Part shown: positions 26,670 to 36,008 of the stretch, in pieces
Layout: every line of letters begins with the position of its first letter
Numbering within the stretch: position 1 is the first letter of the stretch
NCBI GenBank assembly: GCA_963838235.1
Contig: CAWIQJ010000005.1
Span: forward strand, 558,001 to 622,000
Reading direction: 5' to 3'
Source: JAFECT01 sp963838235
Lineage (GTDB): Bacteria; Pseudomonadota; Alphaproteobacteria; Caulobacterales; Caulobacteraceae
DNA length: 64,000 bases
Notes under the pieces: generated by a model
The model's input: only the letters and a program-made list of their open reading frames with translations
The model's database searches: none
Told to the model about the DNA's origin: nothing
Made by a program: the position numbers and the translations under genes

Positions 26670-29600
26670 TTGATTAGACACACGGTACGCGAGCGCCTGA
26701 TGGCCTCGACGATGATCGGCGGGGCGACGCTCTTGGCGTTGTCGACCGCCCCGGCGTTTGCCGCCGACCAACCGGCCGCGCCAGCGGCCTCGACGGTTCA
26801 GGAGGTGGTGGTCACGGGCTCGCGGATCCCGCACCCGGGCCTGACCAGCGTCAGCCCACTGACCACGGTCGGCTCCCAGGACATCAAGCTCCAGGGCGTC
26901 CAGAACATCGAGGACATGATCAACACTCTGCCGCAGGCCATGGCCTCCTTCGGCGCGATGGAATTGAACGGCGCGACCGGCACGGCGACCGTCAACCTCC
27001 GCGGCCTGGGCATCGCCCGCACCCTGGTGTTGATCGACGGCAAACGCCTGCAAGCCGGCGACCCGATTACGCCTGTGCCTGACCTGAACTTCATCCCCTC
27101 GGCCTTGGTCGACCGAATAGACATCGTGACCGGCGGCGCCTCGGCGGTGTACGGCTCCGACGCCGTGGCCGGCGTCGTCAACTTCATCATGAAGAAGGAC
27201 TTCGAAGGCCTGCGCATCGATGTGCAGTACGGCTTCGACCAGCACGATCAGCACAACAGCCAGATCGACAAGGCGGTCCACAACTCCGCCACGGTCATCG
27301 GCAACAACGTGACCTTGCCAACCGGTAGCGTGACAGACGGAGGCCGTACCAGCGTCTCCATCGTCGGCGGCTCCAACTCGGCGGACGGCAACGGCAACGT
27401 CACCTTCTACTTCAACTACCAGCACACCGATCCGGTGCTGGAGGCCAAGCGGGACTTCACCGCCTGCTCGCTGTCGACCAACAACACCGCCACCACCTTC
27501 CAGTATTGCGGCGGTTCATCGACCTCGTTCCCGGGTCGTTTCACCATCAACAACGCCAACACCGCTTTCGGTAAGAACGGCATCGACCACTGTACCTCGG
27601 GGGCAACCCCTCCGGGTGTAACTTCACTATCGACTCGAGCGGCAACGTCGTGCCGTTCACCAACGCCTCGCTCTACAACTTCGCGCCGCTGAACTATCTG
27701 CAGCGTCCCGACGAGCGCTATACCGCCGGTGAGTTCTCCCACTACCAGGTCAACCCGCACCTCGACATCTACTCGAGCTTCATGTTCATGCATGACGTCT
27801 CGGATGCGCAGATCGCGGGTTCGGGCGCCTTCTTCGGCAATGCCTACGACATCAACTGCGGCAACAACCCGCTGCTGACCGCTTCTGAATCGCAGCACTT
27901 CTGCGAGGACGTGAACGGCAATCCGCTCCCTGCCGGTACGCTCACGCCGATCGAACTCGGCCGTCGCGACGTGGAAGGCGTGGGCCGGGTCAGCCACATC
28001 GAGCACACCGAATACCGTTATGTCATCGGCGCCCGCGGCGAGATCACCGACGGGTGGAACTACGACGTCTACGGCCAGTACGGATACAGCCTGCTGAACT
28101 CGATCCAGGAAGGCTTCTTCTCAATCGCCAAGACCAACAATGCCCTCGACGTGATCTCCGACGGGTCCGGCGGGATCGAATGCGCCAGCGCCGCCGCTCG
28201 GGCTGCGGGCTGCGTACCCTGGAACATCTTCAACAATCCGGCCTTCCCGGGCGGCGTTAACGCGGGGCAGTTGAAGTATCTGGAAACCACAGCGCAACAG
28301 GAAGGCTACATCCAGGAGCAGGTGGTGTCGGCCAACCTCACCGGCGACCTTTCCAAGTACGGCATCAAATCGCCGTGGGCGAAGGACGGCGTGGGCGTCA
28401 GCTTCGGGACCGAATATCGCCGTGAGGTCCTGAACAACCAGTTCGACGCGGCGTTCACCTCCGGCGACCTGGCCGGTATCGGCGGCGCGCCCCAGTCGAA
28501 CGCCGGCGCCTTCGACGTGAAGGAACTCTTCGGAGAAGTTCGCGTCCCGCTCGTGCAGGATATGGCGTTTGCCAAGGAGATCAGCCTTGAAGCCGGCTAC
28601 CGCTACGCGGACTATTCATCCGCCGGCAGCGTGGACGCCGAGAAGCTCGGCGCGGACTGGCAGATCACGTCGGATATCCGCCTGCGCGGATCGTTCGAAC
28701 GCGCCGTACGCGCGCCGAACGTCAACGAGCTGTTCGGGCCGCAGGCGCCGGGCCTCGCTTCGGGCACCGACCCTTGCGCGGGAAGCACGCCGGCCTTTTC
28801 GGCCGCGCAGTGCGCCAACACCGGTGTGGGCCCCACCCAGTTCGGTAGCGTGATCCAGTGCGTGTCGTCCCAGTGTAACATCGTATCGGGCGGCAACCCG
28901 GAACTGAAGCCGGAAACCTCTGATACCAAATCGTTCGGCGCGGTGTTCACGCCGAGCTTCCTGCCCGGCTTCAACCTGTCGGTCGACTGGTTCGACATCA
29001 ACGTGAGGGGTGTGATCCAGGTCCTGCCGCTCGCGGTGGCGCTCGACACCTGCGCTCAGAGCCCGACGGCGACCCTGACCGTGGAGGGTCACACGGCGAC
29101 CTACTGCAGCCTGATCAAGCGTGATCCGAACACCGGTCAGCTGTTCGGCACGGGTTTCGTGAACCTGCCGACCGTCAACGCCGGCCTGCTCCATACCGAA
29201 GGCGTCGACGTGGAGGGCAATTACCGTATCAACGTGTCGGACTGGGGCATGGGCGACCACGGCTCGCTGGTGTTCAACCTGGTGGGCACTTACACTGAGA
29301 AACTGTTCACTCAAGAGCCCGGTCTCGGCGGATCGTTCGACTGCGCCGGCCTGTTCGGCACCACCTGCGGCCAGCCGACGCCCAAGTGGCGTCACAAGCT
29401 GCGGGTAACCTGGGTCACGCCGTGGAACGTCAGCCTGTCGGCGCAGTGGCGTTACATGTCCGGCGCGAAGCTCGACATCAACACCGACAACCCGGTGCTG
29501 CACAACCCGCTGGCGCCGGACGTGGACGACGCCTCGATCCCGGCGTTCAACTACCTCGACTTGTCGGGCGAGTGGCGGGTGCGCGACCATGTCGTGATCC

Positions 29601-29759
29601 ATGCCGGCGTGAACAACGTGTTCGACAAGGATTCCGCCGATCGTGGACTTCAACTCTTTCGGCATCTCGGCTCCGCCCTTCGGGAACGGCAACACCTATC
29701 CGCAGGTGTACGATTCCCTCGGCCGGACCTTCTTCATCGGCATCACCGCCGACTTCTAA
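26670..29759 (+). CDS. large TonB-dependent receptor, two frameshifts
   Basis: About 1030-residue outer-membrane receptor of the large Caulobacter/Sphingomonas type used for carbohydrate or other complex ligands. Signal peptide ends near APAFAADQ; TonB box VQEVVVTGSRIPHPG; plug with VNLRGLGIARTLVLIDGKR and TGGASAVYGSDAVAGVVNFI; barrel motif RGSFERAVRAPNVNELFGP; C-terminal strand FFIGITADF. Start is a TTG at 26670 with AGGAGG seven bases upstream. Frameshifts near 27600 (one G missing) and 29640. Several Cys pairs (CSLSTNN...QYCGG) suggest extracellular disulfides. Divergent from the LytS operon, which may control it. Confidence 0.9.
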
Positions 29760-29783
29760 GCGACCCCCGAGCTCTCCAACTTG

Positions 29784-29821
29784 CGGCCGCGACCTTGCCA
29801 AGGTCGCGGCCGTTCTCTTTT
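29784..29821 (+). terminator. rho-independent terminator after TonB receptor
   Basis: Thirteen-base perfect stem, CGGCCGCGACCTT at 29784-29796 with its complement at 29800-29812, loop GCC, followed by TTCTCTTTT. Confidence 0.85.
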
Positions 29822-29844
29822 CTGGCCCGTCGAGAGGAGTCGCC

Positions 29845-30300
29845 ATGTTCGCCAAGCTCGCCCTCACGGGCGCCGCAGCCGTCGCCTTCGCGGGTCCCGC
29901 GCTTGCGGCCGACGACGTCCCCGCCGACGCCCGCGCGTCCATCGCCGCCGCCAATGCGGACTGGGTCCTGGCCATGAAGGCGCGCGACGCCGCCCGCGTG
30001 GTTGAGCCCTACGCCGACGACGGCGTCTTCGTGCGCGCCGACGGTGGAGTCGTGACAGGCAAGGCGGCCATCCGGGCGATGGAGCAGAAACGCCTGGCGG
30101 ACGGCCCCGCGCTGGCGGGCGGCGGCCTGGTCGACGACGGCGTCGTGGGCGCGGCCGGCGACGTCTACGAGTGGGGCCACGGCGACCTGACCTTCCGTAG
30201 GGCGGACGGTCAGACCTTCGTCTCGGCCGGGCGGTTCCTCACGGTGTGGCGGCGCAGCGCCGACGGGCGCTGGCGCATCATCCGCAATCTTACGTTCTAG
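29845..30300 (+). CDS. exported NTF2/SnoaL-like protein 3
   Basis: 151-residue protein with a signal peptide (MFAKLALTGAAAVAFAGPAL AA) and a DUF4440-like domain: SIAAANADWVLAMKARDAAR, VVEPYADDGVFVRADGGVVT, and WRRSADGRWRIIRNLTF at the end. Start ATG at 29845 has GAGAGGAG upstream. Lies after the receptor terminator and is convergent with the RND pump gene, whose stop is three bases away. Confidence 0.8.
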   Translation: MFAKLALTGAAAVAFAGPALAADDVPADARASIAAANADWVLAMKARDAARVVEPYADDGVFVRADGGVVTGKAAIRAMEQKRLADGPALAGGGLVDDGVVGAAGDVYEWGHGDLTFRRADGQTFVSAGRFLTVWRRSADGRWRIIRNLTF

Positions 30301-30303
30301 AGC

Positions 30304-33300
30304 CTATTCGGCAGGCGCAGGTTGGGGCGTCGGACCAGGGCCGCGCGCGGCGGCCTCGTCCTTTTCCTTCTTCTGCTTGGCCTCGGCGCGCGCATCGGGG
30401 TCGACCTTCTTCCGCACGCCGTCGAGGTAGATGTAGATCACCGGCGTGGTGAACAGGGTCAGGATCTGCGACACGGTCAGGCCGCCCAGGATCGCCCAGC
30501 CCAATGGCTGGCGGAATTCCGAGCCGGTGCCGTGGCCCAGCACCATCGGCACACCGCCCAGGGCCGCACAGAAGGTGGTCATCAGGATCGGGCGCAGCCG
30601 TTGGTGCGAGGCTTCGCGCACCGCGTCCTCGGCGTTCATGTTGTGCTCGCGCTCGAGTCTGAGCGCGACGTCCACGATCATGATCCCGTTTTTCTTCACG
30701 ATCCCGATCAGGAGGATGATGGCGATGATGCCGATGACGTTCAGGTCCTGACCCACGGCCAGCAGCGCGAGCAGCGCGCCCACGCCCGCGGAGGGGAGCG
30801 TCGACAGGATGGTCAGCGGGTGGATGTAGCTCTCATAGAGCACTCCCAGAATGATGTAGACGGCGAGCAAGGCCGCCGCGATCAGGATCGGCTCGCTCGA
30901 CAGCGACTGCTGAAAGGCCTGGGCCGTGCCCTGGAACGAGCCGGTCACCGTCTCCGGCGCGCCGAGCTTCTCGCGCACTTTTTCGACCGCCGCCGTCGCC
31001 TGGCCGAGCGAGACGCCGGGCGCCAGGTTGAACGAGATGGTGGTCGCGGGGAATTCGCCCTGATGGTTGATTGCCAGGCTAGTCGTCGCAGTGGGGTCGG
31101 CCTTGACGAACAGGGACAGCGGCACGGTCTTGCCGGTGATCGGCGACAGCACATAGACGCGGCTGAACACATCGGCGTCGGCCTGGACCCTCGGCGGCGC
31201 CTCGATCACGACGTGGTAGGCGTTGAGCTGGGTAAAGTACTGCGCCACCTGCCTCTGGCCGATCAGGTTGTAGATCGCCGTGTCGATGTCCGTCGGTGAA
31301 ATTCCGAAGCGCGCGGCGGCGTCGCGGTCGATGGTCAGTTTCACTTCGGCGCCCTCGGACTGCTGATCCGAACTGACGTCGGCGAGTTGCGGCGTCCGCT
31401 GCAGTTCGGCGAGCAGCTTGGGCGCCCATTCGTCCAGCTCCTGCAGGTTGGCGTCCGAGAGGGTGTACTGGTACTGCGCCTGGCCCGCGCGGCCGCCGAC
31501 GCGGATGTCCTGCGACGCCTGGAGATAGGTCTTCACGCCGATCAGGTGATTGAGCTGCGGCCGCAACTTGTCGATCAGTTCGGCTGCTGTGTCCTTGCGG
31601 CTGTCGCGAGGCGTGAGGCTGATCGACAGGTTGGCCTGGTTCGTCCCGCTCGAGCCCATGTAGAAGCCGACGCCGGTCACGTCGGGATCCTGCTCGAAGA
31701 CCTTGCCGACCAGGGCGATCTTGCTGCGCATCTTGTCGAACGAAGCATCCTGAGACGTCCGCACGACGCCCGAGATGAAGCCGGTGTCCTGCTCAGGAAA
31801 GAAGCCCGTCGGAACCACGACATAAAGAACCCCCGCCGCCACCGCCGTGGCGATGAAGACGATCAGGGTGATGACCTTGTGGCCCAACACCTTGTCGAGC
31901 GCGCGGGCGTAACTGTTTTCGAGCCAGCTGAAGCCGGACTCCAGGCCCTTGGTGAAGGGGTTGTGCGCGGGCTCCGGCGCCTTCAGGAACCGGCTGCACA
32001 ACATCGGCGTGAGCGTGAGGGATAGAAAGATCGAGACGATCACCGCGGCGCTGAGCGTGAGTGCGAACTCGCGCATCAGGCGCCCCACGATACCGCCCAT
32101 GAACACCAGGGGTGTGAACACCGCGATCAGGGAGATCGAGATGGTCATGATGGTGAAGGCGATTTCCTTCGACCCCGCGAGCGCCGCTTCGAAGGGATCC
32201 TCGCCGTGCTCGATCCGCTTCCAGATCACCTCGACCATGACGATGGCGTCATCGACGACGAAGCCGACTGCGATGGTCATGGCCATTAGCGACAGGTTGT
32301 CGAGGCTGAAGTGCAACGGCAGCATGACCACGCAGGTCGAGATCAGGGCGATCGGGATCACCGCGCTCGGGATCAGGGTCGCGCGAACGTTGCGCAGGAA
32401 CAGGAAGATCACAATCACCACCAGAGCGATCGTGATCAGGAGCGTGATCTCGACGTCGAGCACCGACGCGCGGATGGTTTGGGTCCGGTCGGCCAGGATG
32501 TGGATGCCGATGCCGGCGGGAATATTGGCCTCGACCGACGGCAGAATCTGATTGATGCGATCGACGGTCTGGATGACGTTGGCGCCGGGCTGCTTATAGA
32601 CGATGAGAAGCACCGCTTGACCGGCCTTCAACCCTTTGTCTTCATTACCTTTCCCGGGATAGACGAAGGCGCCGATTTGGTCGTTCTCGACGCTCGCACT
32701 GGCGCCGCCGATGTCGCGAAGACGGACCGCGCCGCCGTTGTGATAGCCGACCACCAGGTTCTGCCAGATCACCGGATCGAGCACCTGGCCGTTGTCGTCG
32801 ACGATGTAGTTCTTGAGCGGCCCGTTTACGGTGCCCTTGGGCGCGTTCACGGTTTCCGACGCAATGGTTGCGCGCACGGCGTCGATCTGCAGGCCGAGGG
32901 ATGCAGCCTTGGCCGGATCGATCTGGATGCGCATTGCGGGCTTCTGCTGACCGCCTACGTTGACCTGCCCGACGCCATCGATGGTCGACATCCGCTGCGC
33001 GAGAATGTTCTCCGCGTAATCGTCCACCGTCGACAGGGGAAGCGTGTCTGAGGTGAGCGCGATGATCAGGATCGCGGAGTCCGCGGGGTTGATCTTGCGC
33101 ATGGTCGGCGCTGCGGGGAGGTTGGTCGGCAGCTGACCGCTCGCCGCGTTGATCGCGGCCTGGACGTCCTGGGCGGCGGTGTCGATGTTGCGCGAGAGTT
33201 CGAATTGGAGTGTGACGCTGGTCGTGCCGTTGGCGCTGGACGAGGTCATCTCGCTCAGGCCCTGAATCTGCGCGAACTGGCGCTCCAGCGGCGAGGCGAC

Positions 33301-33486
33301 GTTCGACGCCATGGTCTCCGGGTTTGCGCCGGGCAGACTGGCGTTCACCTGGATGGTGGGAAAGTCCACTTCCGGCAGGGCCGCCACCGGCAGGTTGAAA
33401 AAGGCGACGACGCCGAACACGAACAACGCCGCGGCGATCAGCGAGGTCGCCACCGGCCGCTTGATAAAGCCCTGGGATATGTTCAC
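30304..33486 (-). CDS. RND efflux permease (MdtB/MdtC/MuxB-like)
   Basis: 1060-residue inner-membrane RND pump with an uninterrupted frame. Opens with MNISQGFIKRPVATSLIAAA, has the proton-relay TM segment FVVDDAIVMVEVIWKRIEHG and, in the second half, LIGIVKKNGIMIVDVALRLE. The DFPTIQVNASLPGANPETMA segment is typical of the MdtBC branch. Cytoplasmic C-terminal tail is Lys/Glu then Pro-rich. Start overlaps the adaptor stop (ATGA at 33483-33486). Only one pump gene is present, so it is presumably homotrimeric. Substrate unknown. Confidence 0.93.
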   Translation of the reverse strand: MNISQGFIKRPVATSLIAAALFVFGVVAFFNLPVAALPEVDFPTIQVNASLPGANPETMASNVASPLERQFAQIQGLSEMTSSSANGTTSVTLQFELSRNIDTAAQDVQAAINAASGQLPTNLPAAPTMRKINPADSAILIIALTSDTLPLSTVDDYAENILAQRMSTIDGVGQVNVGGQQKPAMRIQIDPAKAASLGLQIDAVRATIASETVNAPKGTVNGPLKNYIVDDNGQVLDPVIWQNLVVGYHNGGAVRLRDIGGASASVENDQIGAFVYPGKGNEDKGLKAGQAVLLIVYKQPGANVIQTVDRINQILPSVEANIPAGIGIHILADRTQTIRASVLDVEITLLITIALVVIVIFLFLRNVRATLIPSAVIPIALISTCVVMLPLHFSLDNLSLMAMTIAVGFVVDDAIVMVEVIWKRIEHGEDPFEAALAGSKEIAFTIMTISISLIAVFTPLVFMGGIVGRLMREFALTLSAAVIVSIFLSLTLTPMLCSRFLKAPEPAHNPFTKGLESGFSWLENSYARALDKVLGHKVITLIVFIATAVAAGVLYVVVPTGFFPEQDTGFISGVVRTSQDASFDKMRSKIALVGKVFEQDPDVTGVGFYMGSSGTNQANLSISLTPRDSRKDTAAELIDKLRPQLNHLIGVKTYLQASQDIRVGGRAGQAQYQYTLSDANLQELDEWAPKLLAELQRTPQLADVSSDQQSEGAEVKLTIDRDAAARFGISPTDIDTAIYNLIGQRQVAQYFTQLNAYHVVIEAPPRVQADADVFSRVYVLSPITGKTVPLSLFVKADPTATTSLAINHQGEFPATTISFNLAPGVSLGQATAAVEKVREKLGAPETVTGSFQGTAQAFQQSLSSEPILIAAALLAVYIILGVLYESYIHPLTILSTLPSAGVGALLALLAVGQDLNVIGIIAIILLIGIVKKNGIMIVDVALRLEREHNMNAEDAVREASHQRLRPILMTTFCAALGGVPMVLGHGTGSEFRQPLGWAILGGLTVSQILTLFTTPVIYIYLDGVRKKVDPDARAEAKQKKEKDEAAARGPGPTPQPAPAE

Positions 33487-34637
33487 GGCGAGGTCGCCGC
33501 CGCCGTCTTAGCTGCGCCGCGGCGTCCGTAGCTGACCTTCGAGCCGGCCTTCAGCGACATCTGCCCGTCGGTGACCACGACGTCGCCAGGCTGCAGCCCG
33601 GCGCTGATCACGGCCAGGCCGCCCTCGGTGTTCGACACCGTGACCGGCCGCTGGATGACCTTTTGGCCCTGCCCCACAAGGAAGGCATAGGCGCCGTTCG
33701 GACCCTGGTTCACCGCTTCGGTGGGAATGGTCAGGACGTTCTGCAGGTTTTCGATCGTCAGCCGTACATTGACGAACTCGCCGGGCCACAACAGGCGCGA
33801 GACGTTGGCGAAGCGCGCCTTCAGCTCCACCGTGCCGGTGGCCGGATCGACGTGGTTGTCGGCGACGACCAACTCGCCTGAACCCAGGTCCGCGCCCGTC
33901 TCCTGGCTCAGCGCTTCCGTCGGCAGCGGCCGCGTGAAGCCGCTCGACGCCTGGGCAAGGCGCTGGAACTCACCCTCAGGTATGGTGAAGGTGACCGCGA
34001 TCGGCTCGACCTGGTTCACGCTGACGATGCCGGTGGCGAGGCCCGCATTGACGATGTTGCCCGGGTCGATGAGGCGCACGCCCACCCGGCCGAACACCGG
34101 CGAGACCATCTTGCACGAGGTGACGTTGTACTGGGCCGACGCCACCTGGCCGCGGTCGAGGGTGACCGTGCCGGCGTCCTGCTTCGCCAGGGCCGCCTGG
34201 TCGTCGTACTGCTGCCGCGCGATGGAGTCCTGCTTGACCAGGGTGGCGTAGCGGTCCCGGTCCATCTCCACGCCGGCCAGCAGGGCTGTGTCGCGCTGCA
34301 GCATCCCCTGGGCCTGCAGGAGCGCCGCCTTGTAGGGGGTGCAGTCGATCTCGGCCAGCACGTCGCCGGGCTTCACATAATCGCCCTCGGCCGCGACATA
34401 GGTCAGCTTGCCGGTCACCTGCGGGTTGATCAGAACGCCCTTCCAGGCCTGGGCCGCGCCCAGGGCGGTCACGTAGAGGGGCATGTTGACCAGGGTCGCC
34501 TTGGCCACGGTGACCGGCGTCGACGGCGTCTTCGCCTTAACCGGCTTGTGGTTGGCGTTCATCAGCCAGATCACCAGCCCGGCCAGTATCAGGCCAAGCG
34601 GGATCAGGCCCCAACGGAACCGTCGCGGCGGGCTCAT
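33483..34637 (-). CDS. RND efflux periplasmic adaptor (MdtA-like)
   Basis: 384-residue membrane fusion protein. N-terminal anchor FRWGLIPLGLILAGLVIWLM, then a barrel-sandwich domain (VLINPQVTGKLTYVAAEGDY VKPGDVLAEID), helical hairpin (YKAALLQAQGMLQRDTALLA), and C-terminal domains with WPGEFVNVRLTIENLQNVLT. The sequence pattern is that of MdtA of the MdtABC system. Upstream gene of a two-gene operon with the pump; no outer-membrane component here. Confidence 0.92.
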   Translation of the reverse strand: MSPPRRFRWGLIPLGLILAGLVIWLMNANHKPVKAKTPSTPVTVAKATLVNMPLYVTALGAAQAWKGVLINPQVTGKLTYVAAEGDYVKPGDVLAEIDCTPYKAALLQAQGMLQRDTALLAGVEMDRDRYATLVKQDSIARQQYDDQAALAKQDAGTVTLDRGQVASAQYNVTSCKMVSPVFGRVGVRLIDPGNIVNAGLATGIVSVNQVEPIAVTFTIPEGEFQRLAQASSGFTRPLPTEALSQETGADLGSGELVVADNHVDPATGTVELKARFANVSRLLWPGEFVNVRLTIENLQNVLTIPTEAVNQGPNGAYAFLVGQGQKVIQRPVTVSNTEGGLAVISAGLQPGDVVVTDGQMSLKAGSKVSYGRRGAAKTAAATSP

Positions 34638-34875
34638 GCGTGAACGTCGAAGCCGTGCGGCGTCGCCAAAATGCTGCTGCTGATCATCGGGTCCCTAGTC
34701 GCATTCACGCGCCAGGCGGCGATTTCCGTTCCCGCCCAAGGATAAAAAGCAGGCGCGGGCCGGGTTCGAGCCGGATAACCCGGGTCGGCGGGGAGGGTTC
34801 CGTCCGGCTGGCGGCCGCGACGCTTTGCGCGATTTCGGGCCGATGGCATGATCCCGGCTCGACTGGGGAATCCTC

Positions 34876-35343
34876 ATGCAACTCCGCACCCTGCACGCCT
34901 ATGTGGGCATGCTGATCGCGCCCACCGTGCTCTTCATGGCCGCGACAGGCCTGCTTCAGGTCTACAGCCTGCACGAGGACCACGGCGCCTATCACGCGCC
35001 GCGGGCGCTGGTCGTCCTCAGCGGACTGCACAAGGACCAGAAGCTGCCGGCGCCCGGCGGCGCGGATCACGACCATGACTCAGCGCCTGTCGCGAAGGGG
35101 GCAGGCGTCGCCCACGGTCAGGCCGACGCCGATCACGACGAGATGGACACACACGTACCGGCGCATCCGTGGGCGGTTTCGCTGCTGAAGGCGGTCTTTG
35201 CGGCCGTGGCCATCGGCCTGATCGGCTCGACGCTCGTCGGACTCTGGATGGCCTGGAAAAACCGCCCGCAGCGGCGAACCCACATGATCCTTTTGGCCGT
35301 GGGCGCGGTCGTGCCGCTCGTCCTAGCCGTGTTGGCCGGTTGA
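34876..35343 (+). CDS. PepSY-TM-like small membrane protein with His/Asp loop
   Basis: 155-residue protein with an N-terminal helix resembling the first TM of PepSY-associated proteins (LRTLHAYVGMLIAPTVLFMA) and C-terminal hydrophobic segments (LLKAVFAAVAIGLIGSTLVG, then MILLAVGAVVPLVLAVL). Between them (residues 61-98, bases 35056-35169) is a loop with nine His and eight Asp, such as GGADHDHDS and DADHDEMDTH, a likely metal-binding segment. The large periplasmic PepSY domains of full-length relatives are absent. ATG at 34876; divergent from the second RND operon. Confidence 0.65.
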   Translation: MQLRTLHAYVGMLIAPTVLFMAATGLLQVYSLHEDHGAYHAPRALVVLSGLHKDQKLPAPGGADHDHDSAPVAKGAGVAHGQADADHDEMDTHVPAHPWAVSLLKAVFAAVAIGLIGSTLVGLWMAWKNRPQRRTHMILLAVGAVVPLVLAVLAG

Positions 35344-35346
35344 GGA

Positions 35347-35422
35347 TGGTGCCGGCTGCAGGAATCGAACCCGCGACCTTCGCTTTACAAAAGCGCTGCT
35401 CTACCAGCTGAGCTAAGCCGGC
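35347..35422 (-). tRNA. tRNA-Thr (UGU)
   Basis: 76-base cloverleaf on the minus strand: acceptor GCCGGCT/AGCCGGC, D-arm TTAGCTCAGCTGGTAGAGC, anticodon loop TTTGTAA (anticodon TGT), T-arm GGTTCGATTC, CCA encoded. The outermost anticodon-stem pair is a G-A mismatch, otherwise canonical. Confidence 0.95.
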
Positions 35423-35476
35423 TCCGGTCCGCTTATGCCGGGCTCCGCCGCGGGGCGCAACGCGGCCCCAGCCGCG

Positions 35477-35884
35477 TCAGGCAGTCGCCTTGCCCTTGAG
35501 CTTCAGCCCGCCGATCAGGGCGCCGGAAACCAGGAAATAGACGAAGGTGAAGCCGCCATCGATCTCCACCATGGTCATGTCCCGGCCCATGTAGAGCCAG
35601 TCCATACACTCCCCCATGAAGGGGAAGACGAACCACAGCAGGGCCCCCACCAGCACCCCGCCCACCAGGCTGTCGCGGCCGGTGTGGCGGATCACCCACC
35701 CCAGGCCGATCAGCATGATCAGCGAGAACGCGGCGCCCTCGGCCATACCCAGGGGGGTCTTGGCGGCGGCGGACATGGGTTCGGTCATCTTGTCGGCGAA
35801 CAGCTTGGCGTACCAGACGAAGCTCATGGCCTGGGTGACCACCAGCGCGGCCAAAATCCCGACCCAGTTCAGACCCTGAAACAT
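35477..35884 (-). CDS. DUF1761 family membrane protein
   Basis: 135-residue protein with four hydrophobic segments: LNWVGILAALVVTQAMSFVW, AAFSLIMLIGLGWVIRH, LVGGVLVGALLWFVFPFMG, FVYFLVSGALIGGLKL. The WYAKLFADKM segment after helix 1 is characteristic of DUF1761 proteins, whose function is unknown. ATG at 35884. Stands alone between the tRNA and metG. Confidence 0.8.
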   Translation of the reverse strand: MFQGLNWVGILAALVVTQAMSFVWYAKLFADKMTEPMSAAAKTPLGMAEGAAFSLIMLIGLGWVIRHTGRDSLVGGVLVGALLWFVFPFMGECMDWLYMGRDMTMVEIDGGFTFVYFLVSGALIGGLKLKGKATA

Positions 35885-36008
35885 GGCGCAGCCTCCCGTT
35901 GCGCCCCAAGCTTAGTCGCTTTTGCCCGAGTCGGATAAGCCAACCTCCGCTTCCGCTTGCGCCCGGGCGCTTCTATATCGGGCGGCTCCCCCAGACCTTC
36001 GGACGTCC

